Source: Actinomycetospora soli
GTDB lineage: Bacteria; Actinomycetota; Actinomycetes; Mycobacteriales; Pseudonocardiaceae
Length of the DNA stretch: 64,000 bases
Direction of reading: 5' to 3'
Assembly (NCBI RefSeq): GCF_021026295.1
Contig: NZ_JAJNDA010000009.1
Span: forward strand, 124,001-188,000
In this document: positions 55,755 through 64,000 of the stretch, one piece after another
How the letters are laid out: each line of letters starts with the position of its first letter
How positions within the stretch are numbered: the stretch's first letter is position 1
The notes under the pieces: model-generated
Databases searched by the model: none
What the model saw: only the letters and a program-made list of their open reading frames with translations
What the model was told of the DNA's origin: nothing
Program-made: the position numbers and the translations under genes

Positions 55755-56182
55755 CCAGTGACGTCACCGACCTGACGCCCGCCGACTATCCGCTCTCCAT
55801 CAACCGCCCCGAGCTGCTGCGCACGCCCACCGGCAAGGCGCTCGCCGACATCACCATGGCCGCCGTCGTCTCCGGGGAGGTGACGAACGAGGACCTGCGC
55901 GTGACGCCGGAGACCCTCGTCCTGCAGGGCCGGATCGCCGAGTCGATGGGCCGCCGCCAGCTCGGCGAGAACTGCCGGCGGGCGGCGGAGATGACCGCCA
56001 TCCCCGACGCCGAGGTGCTCGCGATGTACAACGCGCTGCGCCCCAACGCCTCCACCGCCGCGCAGATGGAGGAGATCGCCGCACGGCTCGAGGGCACCTA
56101 CTCCGCCACCACCTGCGCCGCGCTCGTCCGCGAGGCCGCGCAGGTCTACGCGGCCCGGAACCTGCTCGCCGAGGAGTCCTGA
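55751..56182 (+). CDS. pduE: B12-dependent diol dehydratase small subunit
   Basis: A 143-residue protein: DYPLSINRPELLRTPTGKALADITMAAVVSGEVTNEDLRVTPETL, then GRRQLGENCRRAAEMTAIPD, is diagnostic of the PduE/DhaB small subunit. The RPELL.TPTGK..DIT motif is complete. It stabilises the (alpha-beta-gamma)2 dehydratase. In the classical operons this gene comes last (large, medium, small); here it precedes the large-subunit gene. Its stop shares a base with the next start. Confidence 0.93.
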   Translation: MTSDVTDLTPADYPLSINRPELLRTPTGKALADITMAAVVSGEVTNEDLRVTPETLVLQGRIAESMGRRQLGENCRRAAEMTAIPDAEVLAMYNALRPNASTAAQMEEIAARLEGTYSATTCAALVREAAQVYAARNLLAEES

Positions 56183-57897
56183 TGACCGCCGTGGAACCGC
56201 GCCCGCAGACCTCCGAGGTCCGCCCCTCGAAGCGCACCGAGGTCCTCGAGAACCGCCCCGTGAACCTCGACGGCTTCGTCGAGGAGTGGCCCGAGAAGGG
56301 CCTCGTCGCGATGGAGTCGGACTTCGACCCGCAGCCGAGCGTCCGCGTCGAGGACGGCCGGATCGTCGAGCTCGACGGTCGGACCCGCGACCGGTTCGAC
56401 TTCATGGACACCTTCATCGCCGACCACGCGATCGACGTCGACACGTGCGAGGCCGCCATGGCCACGCCGTCGGTGGAGATCGCGCGGATGCTCGTCGACC
56501 CGCGGGCGAGCCGCGCGGACGTCGTCGCGCTCGGCCGCGGGCTCACGCCGGCCAAGATCCTCGACGTCGTCAAGCTGATGAACGTCGTCGAGATCATGAT
56601 GGGCATCCAGAAGACCCGGTCGCGGCGCACGCCCGCGAACCAGGCGCACTCGACGAGCGCGAAGGACAACCCGATCCAGGTCGCCGCGGACGCGGCGGAG
56701 GGCGCGGTCCGCGGGTTCGCGGAGCTGGAGACCACCCTCGGCGTCGTGCGATACGCGCCGCTCGTGGCGATCGGGCTGCAGGTCGGCGGCCAGGTCGGGC
56801 GCGGCGGCGTGCTCACCCAGTGCGCGCTGGAGGAGGCCACCGAGCTCGACCTCGGCATGCGCGGCATCACCGCCTACGCCGAGACGATCTCGATCTACGG
56901 CACCGAGTCGGTGTTCGTCGACGGCGACGACACGCCCTGGTCGAAGGCGTTCCTCGCCTCGGCCTACGCCAGCCGCGGCATCAAGATGCGCTTCACCTCG
57001 GGCACCGGCTCCGAGGTGCAGATGGGCAACGCCGAGGGCCGCTCCATGCTCTACCTGGAGATCCGCTGCATCCTCATGGCCAAGGGTGCCGGGGTGCAGG
57101 GCCTGCAGAACGGCTCGATCTCCTGCATCGGCGTGCCCGGCGCGGTGCCCGGCGGCATCCGCGCGGTGGCGGCGGAGAACCTCGTCGCGAGCTGGATGGA
57201 CCTGGAGTGCGCCTCCGGGAACGACCAGTCGTTCTCGCACTCGGCGATGCGGCGCACCAGCCGGCTCCTCCCGCAGATGCTGCCCGGCACCGACTTCGTG
57301 TGCTCCGGCTACTCGGCCGTGCCGAACAAGGACAACATGTTCGCGGGCTCGAACCTCGACACCGAGGACTACGACGACTGGAACACCATCCAGCGCGACA
57401 TGCAGGTCGACGGCGGGCTGCGCCACGTCCGCGAGGACGTGATCCTCCAGGTCCGCAACAAGGCGGCCCGGGCGCTGCAGGCCGTGTTCGCCGAGCTCGA
57501 CCTCCCCGCGATCACCGACGAGGAGGTGGAGGCGGCGACCTACGCCGACTCCAGCGACGACTACCCCGACCGCGACGTGCTCGCCGACCTCGAGGGCGCC
57601 CGCAGCGTCATGGAGCGCGGCGTCACCGGCCTCGACCTCGTCAAGGCCCTCGAGCGCAGCGGCTTCGGCGACGTCGCCGAGAACTACCTGCAGGTGCTGC
57701 GCCAGCGGGTGTCCGGCGACCTGCTGCAGACCGCCGCCATCTTCACCGGCGACTTCGTCCCGCTCGCCGCGATCAACGACGCCAACGACTACGCCGGGCC
57801 CGGCACCGGTTACCGCCTGACCGGCGAGCGGTGGGAGCAGCTCAAGAAGCTGCGCCACGTCACCTCCGCCGAGAACCCCGAGGAGGAGGTCGTATGA
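56182..57897 (+). CDS. pduC: B12-dependent diol/glycerol dehydratase large (catalytic) subunit
   Basis: The 571-residue alpha subunit. It aligns through its whole length with the Klebsiella oxytoca enzyme at an offset of about 13 residues. The K+/Ca2+ and substrate ligands fall in place: Gln154 and His156 (NQAHSTS), Glu183, Glu234 (YAETISIYG), Gln309 (GLQNGS), Asp348 (ASGNDQSF) and Ser375 (FVCSGYS). It converts 1,2-propanediol to propanal or glycerol to 3-hydroxypropanal by an adenosylcobalamin radical mechanism. The N-terminal extension of about 13 residues is not an obvious encapsulation peptide, and no shell gene is present. Confidence 0.96.
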   Translation: MTAVEPRPQTSEVRPSKRTEVLENRPVNLDGFVEEWPEKGLVAMESDFDPQPSVRVEDGRIVELDGRTRDRFDFMDTFIADHAIDVDTCEAAMATPSVEIARMLVDPRASRADVVALGRGLTPAKILDVVKLMNVVEIMMGIQKTRSRRTPANQAHSTSAKDNPIQVAADAAEGAVRGFAELETTLGVVRYAPLVAIGLQVGGQVGRGGVLTQCALEEATELDLGMRGITAYAETISIYGTESVFVDGDDTPWSKAFLASAYASRGIKMRFTSGTGSEVQMGNAEGRSMLYLEIRCILMAKGAGVQGLQNGSISCIGVPGAVPGGIRAVAAENLVASWMDLECASGNDQSFSHSAMRRTSRLLPQMLPGTDFVCSGYSAVPNKDNMFAGSNLDTEDYDDWNTIQRDMQVDGGLRHVREDVILQVRNKAARALQAVFAELDLPAITDEEVEAATYADSSDDYPDRDVLADLEGARSVMERGVTGLDLVKALERSGFGDVAENYLQVLRQRVSGDLLQTAAIFTGDFVPLAAINDANDYAGPGTGYRLTGERWEQLKKLRHVTSAENPEEEVV

Positions 57898-58472
57898 CGA
57901 CCGCGACCGGCACCCGCACCCTCTCGCTCCGCGAGACCGGGCCCGCGGAGCGCGGCACCCGGCCCGAGGAGGTCGTCATCGCGCTGTCCCCGGCGTTCGG
58001 GGACCCGTTCACCAAGACGATCGTCGACGTCCCGCACGCCGAGGTGATCCGCCAGCTGCTGGCGGGCGTCGAGGAGCAGGGCGGCGTGGCCCGGCTGATC
58101 AAGGTCTACCGGACGGCCGACCTCGCGGCGATCGCGCACTTCGGGGCGAAGCTCTCCGGCTCCGGGATCGCCGTCGGCATCCTCGCCCGGGGGACCACCG
58201 TGATCCACCAGCGCGACCTCGCCCGGCTGTCCAACCTCGAGCTCTTCCCGCAGGCGCCGCTCCTCGACGCCGAGGTGTTCCGGATGATCGGCGCCAACGC
58301 CGCGCAGTACGCGCAGAGCCGCTCGCCGCGCCCGGTGCCGACGCGCAACGACCAGATGGCCCGCCCCCGCTGGCAGGCCAAGGCCGCGCTGCTGCACCTC
58401 AAGGAGTTCGAGTGCATCGACCACGCGCGGGCGGCGGTGGAGGTCGAGCCGGTCATCACGCGGGTCGACTGA
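57894..58472 (+). CDS. pduD: B12-dependent diol dehydratase medium subunit
   Basis: A 192-residue beta subunit: EEVVIALSPAFGDPFTKTIVDVPHAEVIRQLLAGVEEQG, then RLIKVYRTADLAAIAHFGAKLSGSGIAVGILARGTTVIHQRDL, the PduD cobalamin-binding region. It is shorter than Klebsiella PduD (about 224), lacking part of the N-terminal extension that in pdu operons targets the microcompartment. ATGA overlap with the large-subunit gene. Confidence 0.93.
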   Translation: MTTATGTRTLSLRETGPAERGTRPEEVVIALSPAFGDPFTKTIVDVPHAEVIRQLLAGVEEQGGVARLIKVYRTADLAAIAHFGAKLSGSGIAVGILARGTTVIHQRDLARLSNLELFPQAPLLDAEVFRMIGANAAQYAQSRSPRPVPTRNDQMARPRWQAKAALLHLKEFECIDHARAAVEVEPVITRVD

Positions 58473-58473
58473 C

Positions 58474-60297
58474 GTGCGACTGGTCGTCGGCGTCGACGTC
58501 GGCAACTCCACCACCGAGGCCTGCGCGGCCGAGGTGGACGAGGGGCGGGAGACCGAGCGGCTCGCCGCGTCGCTCACCCCGACGACGGGGGTGAAGGGCA
58601 CCCCGGCCAACGCGGCCGGGGTGGTCACCGCCGTCCGGCGGGCCCTGGAGGCCGCCGGCCGGCCGGGGGCGGTGGTCGACACGGTGCTGCTCAACGAGGC
58701 GACGCCGGTCATCAGCGGCCTCGCCATGGAGACCATCTCCGAGACGATCATCACCGAGTCGACGATGATCGGCCACAACCCGGAGACCCCCGGTGGCGAG
58801 GGCCTCGGGGTCGGGACGACGGTGGCCCTGGACGAGCTGGGTGGACAGGACGGACCCGTCGTCGTGGTGGTCGGCGCGGGCGCGGACTTCGACGACGTGG
58901 CGCACGCGCTCAACCGCGCGGTCGAGCGGGGCGTCGACGTGGTGGCCGCGGTGCTGCACGGCGACGACGCGGTGCTCGTGGCGAACCGGCTCGACCGCCG
59001 CGTCCCGGTCGTCGACGAGGTGGCCGCCGTGGACCGGGTGCCGCTCGGCATGCTCGCGGCGGTCGAGGTGGCGCCGCCGGGCCGGACGATCCGCACGCTC
59101 GCGGACTCCTACGGCCTGGCGTCGACGTTCTCCCTCGACGCCGAGCAGACCCGCCAGGTCTCGCCGGTGGCGCGGGCGCTCGCGGGGACCCGCTCGGCGG
59201 TCGTCGTGCGGACCCCCGAGGGCGACGTGACCGACCGGCGCATCCCGGTCGGGACGCTCACCGTCACCGGGGCGACCCGCTCGATCGACGTGGGGGTCGA
59301 CGAGGGCGCCGACGCGATCATGGCCGCGATCGGCCGGGTGGCGCCGCTGCAGGACGTGGCGGGGGAACCCGGCACGCACGTCGGCGGGATGCTCGCCGCG
59401 GTCCGGGACACGATGGTCGACGTGACCGGGCAGCCGGCCGCGGAGATCCGGATCCGGGACGTCCTCGCCGTCGACACCATGGTGCCGGTGACCGTGCAGG
59501 GCGGGCTCGCGGGCGAGGTGTCGCGGGAGAACGCGGTGGCGCTCGCGGCGATGGTGCGCACCTCGCGCAGCCGGATGCAGGCGGTCGCCGACGAGGTGGC
59601 CGCGGCGCTGGGCTGCGACGTGCGGATCGGCGGGGTGGAGGGCGAGGTCGCGGTCCGCGGCGCGCTGACCACCCCCGGCTCGGCCGTCCCGATCGCCGTC
59701 GTCGACATGGGGGGCGGCTCCACCGACGCGGCGCTGCTCGACCGCGACGGCCGGACCGACGCGGTCCACGTCGCGGGCGCGGGCGAGCTGGTGACGAAGC
59801 TGATCGACTCCGAGCTGGGCCTCGACGACCGGGAGGCCGCGGAGTCGGTGAAGCGGCACCCGCTGGCGAAGGTGGAGAGCTTCTTCCACGTCCGCCACGA
59901 GGACGGCTCTGTGCAGTTCTTCGCCGAGGCACTGCCACCGCACGTCTTCGGGCGCGTGGTGACGGTGACTCCCGAGGGCCTCGTCCCGGTACCGGTGCGC
60001 CGGCCGGTGGAGGCGGTCCGCGTGGTGCGGCGGGAGGCGAAGCGGCGGGTGTTCGTGGTCAACGCGCTGCGGGCGCTCGCCCAGGTCGCACCGCAGGGGT
60101 CGCTGCGGCTGCTGGGCTCGGTGGTGCTGCTCGGCGGGTCGGCGCTGGACTTCGAGATCCCGGCGATGGTGGCCGACGCCCTCGCCCCGCACGGCGTGGT
60201 GTGCGGGATCGGCAACGTCCACGGCACCGAGGGGCCGCGCAACGCCGTCGCCGCGGGCCTCGTCGACGCCCACGCGGCCGCCCTGGTGGCCCCGTGA
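58474..60297 (+). CDS. ddrA: diol dehydratase reactivase large subunit
   Basis: A 607-residue ATPase with the actin-like fold: VVGVDVGNSTTEACAAEVD (phosphate 1), LLNEATPVISGLAMETISETIITESTMIGHNP and VVDMGGGSTDAALLD. It swaps damaged cobalamin out of inactivated dehydratase in an ATP-dependent step. Same family as PduG/DdrA. GTG start 1 bp after the medium-subunit stop. Its stop overlaps the small reactivase gene by GTGA. Confidence 0.94.
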   Translation: MRLVVGVDVGNSTTEACAAEVDEGRETERLAASLTPTTGVKGTPANAAGVVTAVRRALEAAGRPGAVVDTVLLNEATPVISGLAMETISETIITESTMIGHNPETPGGEGLGVGTTVALDELGGQDGPVVVVVGAGADFDDVAHALNRAVERGVDVVAAVLHGDDAVLVANRLDRRVPVVDEVAAVDRVPLGMLAAVEVAPPGRTIRTLADSYGLASTFSLDAEQTRQVSPVARALAGTRSAVVVRTPEGDVTDRRIPVGTLTVTGATRSIDVGVDEGADAIMAAIGRVAPLQDVAGEPGTHVGGMLAAVRDTMVDVTGQPAAEIRIRDVLAVDTMVPVTVQGGLAGEVSRENAVALAAMVRTSRSRMQAVADEVAAALGCDVRIGGVEGEVAVRGALTTPGSAVPIAVVDMGGGSTDAALLDRDGRTDAVHVAGAGELVTKLIDSELGLDDREAAESVKRHPLAKVESFFHVRHEDGSVQFFAEALPPHVFGRVVTVTPEGLVPVPVRRPVEAVRVVRREAKRRVFVVNALRALAQVAPQGSLRLLGSVVLLGGSALDFEIPAMVADALAPHGVVCGIGNVHGTEGPRNAVAAGLVDAHAAALVAP

Positions 60298-60659
60298 GCG
60301 ACGCGGCCGAGGGCCCGCCGACCGTGGTCGTCGCCGCACACCCGGGCGCCCCGCCCGGAGTGCTGCGGGAGGTGCGAGCGGGGGCCGAGGAGCAGGGCGT
60401 CCCGACGGCGCTCCTGCCCGACGCCGGGTCGTCCCCGGACGCCGCCGCGCGGCGCGGCGCGGCGGACTCGCGGCTGCAGGTCGGCGTCGGGATCGGCGAC
60501 GACGGGGCCGTGGTGGTGCGGCACGCGCTGGTCCCGGACGCGGTCCTCGTCCTGGGTCCGGACGCCCCGGCGGGGGAGCAGCGGCAGGCCGGCGCGGACG
60601 CGGCGCGGATCGTCGGGGGAGGTGCGCTGCGCGCGGGTGAGCCCGCTGCGGGGCTATGA
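60294..60659 (+). CDS. ddrB: diol dehydratase reactivase small subunit
   Basis: A 121-residue protein: VVVAAHPGAPPGVLREVRAGAEEQGVP, SRLQVGVGIGDDGAVVVRHALVPD, the PduH/DdrB pattern; it resembles the dehydratase beta subunit and substitutes for it during reactivation. GTG start in GTGA overlap with ddrA. The stop overlaps the end of the convergent patatin gene by 6 bp, so the operon ends here. Confidence 0.88.
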   Translation: MSDAAEGPPTVVVAAHPGAPPGVLREVRAGAEEQGVPTALLPDAGSSPDAAARRGAADSRLQVGVGIGDDGAVVVRHALVPDAVLVLGPDAPAGEQRQAGADAARIVGGGALRAGEPAAGL

Positions 60660-61643
60660 CGAGACGGTCCGCTCCCGGGCCGGGGGCACCTCCAGGGCCG
60701 GCTCGACCAGCGCCCGCAACGTGTCGCAGCCGGTCTCGACGCCACGGCGCAGCCGGTCGGGATCGGTCTCGAGCGGGTTGATCGTGTCCGCACCCTCGGG
60801 CGGGCGGACCTCGAGCAGGTGCGGCGGCTCGCTGCCCTCGTCGAGGCTCGCCGCCGCCAGCCGCTCGTCGTCGGCCCGGCGGGTCTCCAGCCGGTTGCCG
60901 AGCACGTGCACGAGCCCCGGCACCTTGGCCTGCCCGAGCCGCGTCACGAGGGCCTTCTCCAGCCGCGTGGCGTCGATCGCCTCCTGGTCGGCGCGCCGGG
61001 TGCGCAGCATGAGGACGTGGGTGGCGCCCTGGTCGAGGGCGGTGTGGAAGGGGAGGGGCTCGGCGACCGCCGCGTCGACCAGCCGTCGTCCGTGGATCTC
61101 GATCGGCAGCCCGGCGAGCAGGGGCACGTTCGCCGAGGCCCGCAGCGCGAGCTTGAGCGAGACCGGGTCCGAGATGGTGCCGTGCAGGTCGAGCGCGTCG
61201 CCGGTGTCGACGTCGGTGGCGACCGGGTGCAGCGGCACCTCGGCGTCGACGATGGCCTGCCAGTCGACGGGGACGATCTTCTCGCCGACCGTCTCGACCA
61301 GGTACTCGACGTCGACCACGGGCCGGCCCCGCAGCCCGCGCACGGGCCGGGTCACCCGCTCCATCAGCCCGGGCTCCCACCAGCCCGCGCAGCACTTCTC
61401 GGTCTGGCCGCCGACGAGCCAGCTCCCCGCGAGCGCCCCGGCGGAGGCGCCGTAGACCGCGTCGAAGCAGCGGGTCAGCCCGAGGCGCTCCAGGCCGAGG
61501 ACCATGCCCGACGAGTACGTGGCCCGGCTGCCGCCGCCCTCGATGGCGAGGGCGACGCGGTGGCCGTCGGTCCGGTCGCCCGGGCCCGATCCCTCGGCGC
61601 GGCGGGCGGCGAGGACCTCGAGGACAGCATGACGCCGGGGCAC
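60654..61643 (-). CDS. patatin-like phospholipase family protein
   Basis: A 329-residue protein with the oxyanion motif ALAIEGGGSRATYSSGMV, nucleophile GASAGALAGSWLVGG (Ser) and the dyad Asp in GRRLVDAAVAEPLPF. It should hydrolyse phospholipid or acylglycerol esters; DAA instead of the usual DGG is a small deviation. GTG 61643 is chosen; upstream codons look unlike the family. The first 30 residues (VPRRHAVLEVLAARRAEGSG) are basic. Minus-strand unit, 56 bp after the phosphatase gene. Confidence 0.83.
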   Translation of the reverse strand: MPRRHAVLEVLAARRAEGSGPGDRTDGHRVALAIEGGGSRATYSSGMVLGLERLGLTRCFDAVYGASAGALAGSWLVGGQTEKCCAGWWEPGLMERVTRPVRGLRGRPVVDVEYLVETVGEKIVPVDWQAIVDAEVPLHPVATDVDTGDALDLHGTISDPVSLKLALRASANVPLLAGLPIEIHGRRLVDAAVAEPLPFHTALDQGATHVLMLRTRRADQEAIDATRLEKALVTRLGQAKVPGLVHVLGNRLETRRADDERLAAASLDEGSEPPHLLEVRPPEGADTINPLETDPDRLRRGVETGCDTLRALVEPALEVPPARERTVSS

Positions 61644-61699
61644 GCGCTCATCCTCACGGGTGCGGACCGATCGGGCGAGACGGACCCGGCTCACCCGGC

Positions 61700-63409
61700 T
61701 CACCCGGCACGGCGCTCCAGCGTGACCCGGTCGATCTCGGTGCCGGTGTCGGTGATCGTCCGCAGCGTCATCGTCGTGGTCTGCCCGGGCCCCGGCGGCG
61801 GGACCACGTCCACCGTCACGTAGGCGTAGTCGAGGTAACGCGCCTGCGACCAGTCGACGGCGTCCGGGATCTTCGCGTCCTCGCCGACCGCCTGGTAGCT
61901 CACCACGTTCACGTCGCCCTGCGGGGCGGGGTTGCCGCGGTAGCGGTCGACCTCGCCGGGCTGCCAGGAGTAGCGCGGGCGCCCGCCGGAGCCGACGCAG
62001 ACGTAGGTGGTGCCGTCGGTCTCCGGGCGCACCGTCCCGCCGTCGGGGGCCTGGGTGGTCGAGCGGCCCCCGCGGATCGGGTTCGAGCGCTCGTACTGGT
62101 GGTTGTGGCCCTGAAGCGCGAGGTCGACCGAGAACTCGTCGAACAGCGGGGCGACCGCGGCGCGCACCCCGGCGTCGGAGGCGTGCGTCGAGGACGTCGC
62201 GTAGGCGCAGTGGTGGAAGAACGCGACGACGAAGTCCACGCCCGAGTTCGGCGTGCGCCACTGGCCCAGCGTCTGCCGCAGCCAGGCGACCTGCGCGCCG
62301 TCCGAGTAGCCGGCGTTGGTGGGGATCTCCGTCGACAGGTCGTTGGCGTCGACGCTGATCACGCCGACGTTGCCGTAGCGCATCGAGTAGACGCTGGGGC
62401 AGGCGCTCGGCCCGGTCCGCGGCAGGTCCAACCGGGCCGCGTGGCCGCCGTAGCCGTGCGTGGCCCCGCGCCGCTGGTTGTCGTCGTAGAGGGCCTCCAT
62501 GTCGTGGTTGCCGGTGGCGAACATCCACGGGGTGGAGGCGGCACTGCGCTCGATGAGCCCGAAGTAGGTGGTCCAGACGGTGGGGTCGAACGAGTCGAAG
62601 CCGGTCGGCGACTTCGAGGTCCCGGTGCTGCGCACCGGCTGTCCCTCCCCGGAGGGATCGGCGTAGCAGATGTCGCCCGCGAGCAGGTGGAACGCCGGAC
62701 GGGTGGTCGCGATCCGGTCCACCATCGACGTGGAGGGCGTCATCGTGCGCCGGGTGTCGTCCGGCTTGTAGTAGGCGTTGGTGAACCCGGAGAGCCCGCT
62801 CGGCGGCACCATGTCGACGCCCTGGTCGGCGAAGGCGGTGAAGCTCCACGGTCCGCTCGGCTCCCGCGGCGCCGTGTGGAAGGTCGCGGTGTCCGTGGTG
62901 GTGCCGTCGGCGAGCCGGAAGCGGTAGTCGTAGGCCTGCCCGGGCTGCAGCCCGGTGGCGAGCGCGTGCACGAAGTACTGGTCGGCGGCCCGGATCGACC
63001 CGTCGGCCTGCGGCACCTGGGAGACGAGCCGGCGGACCTCCACGGGCAGCCGTGCGCCGAACGAGCCGTTCTGCCCGAGGTCGACGACGACCGCGCCCTG
63101 CGGCGGGGCGGTCAGCTCCCCGGCCATCGCCATCGAACGCATCGGGTCGTCGCCGAAGGACAGGTGGCGGCCGACGACCGACAACGGCGCCTGCGCCGCC
63201 GAGGCGCACGCCGTCAGCGTCCACGGCGCGGAGGCCAGACCCATCGCCGCGATGACCCCGGAGCCGCGCTTGAGGGCGCTGCGCCGCGAGACCGGGTGGC
63301 GGCGCAGGAAGCCCGCGATCCAGTCGTGCTGCTCGGCGACGGTCATGTGCTCGGCGAGGTGGGCGGGCACGCCGACGTCGGGTGCCTCGCCACGGGGGGT
63401 GCGCGTCAC
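61700..63409 (-). CDS. secreted purple-acid/PhoD-like metallophosphatase
   Basis: A 569-residue exported enzyme. The signal (RRSALKRGSGVIAAMGLASAPWTLTACASA) begins with twin arginines, so Tat export is likely. A fibronectin-like domain (90-190) precedes the metallophosphatase core: TAFADQGVD, LLAGDICYAD, ATGNHDMEAL, VAFFHHCAYATS and LALQGHNHQYERS, the metal ligands of the family. It should release phosphate from organic phosphates outside the cell. GTG start. Divergent from the CocE-type gene. Confidence 0.88.
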   Translation of the reverse strand: MTRTPRGEAPDVGVPAHLAEHMTVAEQHDWIAGFLRRHPVSRRSALKRGSGVIAAMGLASAPWTLTACASAAQAPLSVVGRHLSFGDDPMRSMAMAGELTAPPQGAVVVDLGQNGSFGARLPVEVRRLVSQVPQADGSIRAADQYFVHALATGLQPGQAYDYRFRLADGTTTDTATFHTAPREPSGPWSFTAFADQGVDMVPPSGLSGFTNAYYKPDDTRRTMTPSTSMVDRIATTRPAFHLLAGDICYADPSGEGQPVRSTGTSKSPTGFDSFDPTVWTTYFGLIERSAASTPWMFATGNHDMEALYDDNQRRGATHGYGGHAARLDLPRTGPSACPSVYSMRYGNVGVISVDANDLSTEIPTNAGYSDGAQVAWLRQTLGQWRTPNSGVDFVVAFFHHCAYATSSTHASDAGVRAAVAPLFDEFSVDLALQGHNHQYERSNPIRGGRSTTQAPDGGTVRPETDGTTYVCVGSGGRPRYSWQPGEVDRYRGNPAPQGDVNVVSYQAVGEDAKIPDAVDWSQARYLDYAYVTVDVVPPPGPGQTTTMTLRTITDTGTEIDRVTLERRAG

Positions 63410-63522
63410 GACGGCAGCGTCGCCCGGAGGTGGGTCGTGCGCATCCGAACGTGGTTGAACACGAGATGAACACGATCGGTGAAGGGGACGAAACGGTCAG
63501 TGACGAGTCCGGAGGGTGGGGT

Positions 63523-63581
63523 GACGTCAGCGGTGGCCCACCGCCGACGTCGGGTGGCAGCCGTGTGCCACCGCTGACATC
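63523..63581. repeat. F3 palindrome doublet in a divergent promoter region
   Basis: A near-perfect palindrome GACGTCAGCGGTGG...CCGCCGACGTC (63523-63551) and a degenerate second unit (63552-63581, GGCAGCCGTGTGCCACCGCT) repeat the pattern at 51872-51931. Here both flanking genes point away, so it is not a terminator for either. Confidence 0.8.
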
Positions 63582-63604
63582 GGCGTCGCGTCATGATGGA
63601 GCCC

Positions 63605-64000
63605 ATGAGCCCCGTCACCCGACTGCTGCGACGCGGGATCGGACTGCCCGCCCCCCGCGTCCCGCGCGTGCGCGTCGCCCGGGACGTCGCGGTCCCGATG
63701 CCGGACGGGACCGTGCTGCGCCACGACCACCACCGCCCGGCCGGCGTCACCCGCGGCCCGGTCGTCCTCGTCCGCAGCCCGTACGGCCGGGCCGGGTGGG
63801 TCGGCCAGGTGTTCGGTCGCGTCGTCGCCGAGCGCGGCTACCACGTCGTCGTGCAGTCGGTGCGCGGCACGGCCGGCTCGGAGGGGGAGCTCTCGCCGTT
63901 CGACGAGGCCGACGACGGCGTCGCCACCGTCCGCTGGCTCGTCGCCCAGCCGTTCTGCGACGGCCGCATCGCCACGCTCGGACCGAGCTACCTCGGCATC
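63605..64000 (+). CDS. CocE/NonD-family hydrolase (X-Pro dipeptidyl-peptidase-like), cut by window end
   Basis: The first 132 residues are visible: RDVAVPMPDGTVLRHDHHRP, VVLVRSPYGRAGWVGQVFGR, GYHVVVQSVRGTAGSEGELSPFDEADDGVATVRWL, and the nucleophile region LGPSYLGI at the very end. This is the CocE/NonD (S15 peptidase-like) start, with the VRGTxGSEGE motif. The active-site Ser in GPSYLG is the last feature before the window stops. ATG 63605 has TGGAG upstream; ATG 63593 is in frame. Confidence 0.88.
   Translation, partial: MSPVTRLLRRGIGLPAPRVPRVRVARDVAVPMPDGTVLRHDHHRPAGVTRGPVVLVRSPYGRAGWVGQVFGRVVAERGYHVVVQSVRGTAGSEGELSPFDEADDGVATVRWLVAQPFCDGRIATLGPSYLGI

Overview
The window is very GC-rich DNA with frequent GTG starts, many 4-bp ATGA/GTGA start-stop overlaps, F420-dependent and cytochrome P450 enzymes, and actinobacterial regulators. 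It looks like the chromosome of an actinomycete, most likely Pseudonocardiales (Pseudonocardia or Actinomycetospora type); that placement is inferred from gene content and style, not from a marker gene. About 73 protein genes are supported, two of them cut by the window ends. I saw no rRNA or tRNA gene, no CRISPR array, no transposase and no prophage.

Layout. 1-8475: tail of dinB, an ABC exporter with an epoxide hydrolase, a small unknown protein, benzoylformate decarboxylase, a drug-type ABC exporter behind a MerR-style promoter, and a WrbA-like flavoprotein. 8545-11825: a PucR regulator overlapping a homocysteine methyltransferase fused to a degenerate methylenetetrahydrofolate-reductase-like domain. 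11791-25061: an accessory catabolic island. One operon (minus strand) carries two phosphohistidine-domain proteins, an F420 oxidoreductase, an unknown 448-residue protein, an APH-like kinase and an NTF2-like protein under a TetR regulator. The neighbouring plus-strand genes encode an acyl-CoA synthetase, a histidine phosphatase, a P450, an SDR and a truncated pyruvate phosphate dikinase. Together they resemble a split phosphoenolpyruvate-synthase-type system that phosphorylates an unknown small molecule. 25058-34722: a small CPCCG protein, a tyrosine phosphatase, a cobalt/nickel ECF transporter (cbiMNQO), a TetR/FAD-monooxygenase divergent pair, a VOC protein, and a P450 divergent from isochorismate synthase and a pseudouridine synthase. 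34931-45948: mostly housekeeping and stress genes (SRPBCC, macro domain, L,D-transpeptidase, CopC, esterase, Ohr, enoyl-CoA hydratase, dienelactone hydrolase, HAD phosphatase, ChaB, CPBP protease, aldehyde dehydrogenase). 45966-51864: a cell-surface glycosyltransferase group around a secreted glycine-rich protein. 51937-60659: a fused GAF/HATPase/LuxR regulator and a GntR regulator, followed by a compact coenzyme-B12 diol dehydratase operon (DUF336, aquaglyceroporin, small, large and medium subunits, reactivase). 60654-64000: patatin, a PhoD/purple-acid-type phosphatase, and the start of a CocE-type hydrolase.

A second layer is a set of dispersed palindromes. At least four sequence families (F1 to F4) occupy every convergent gene junction that has a gap of 38 bp or more (seven of seven). 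Where no palindrome is present the convergent genes overlap or nearly touch. One F1 half-element lies inside a coding sequence, in the linker of the methionine-related fusion protein, and keeps the reading frame. One F3 pair sits in a divergent promoter region instead of a terminator position.

How parts may work together: the cobalt transporter could supply the B12 that the diol dehydratase needs. The island's ATP-grasp/phosphohistidine proteins, acyl-CoA ligase and oxidoreductases could form one degradation route. Both links are inference.
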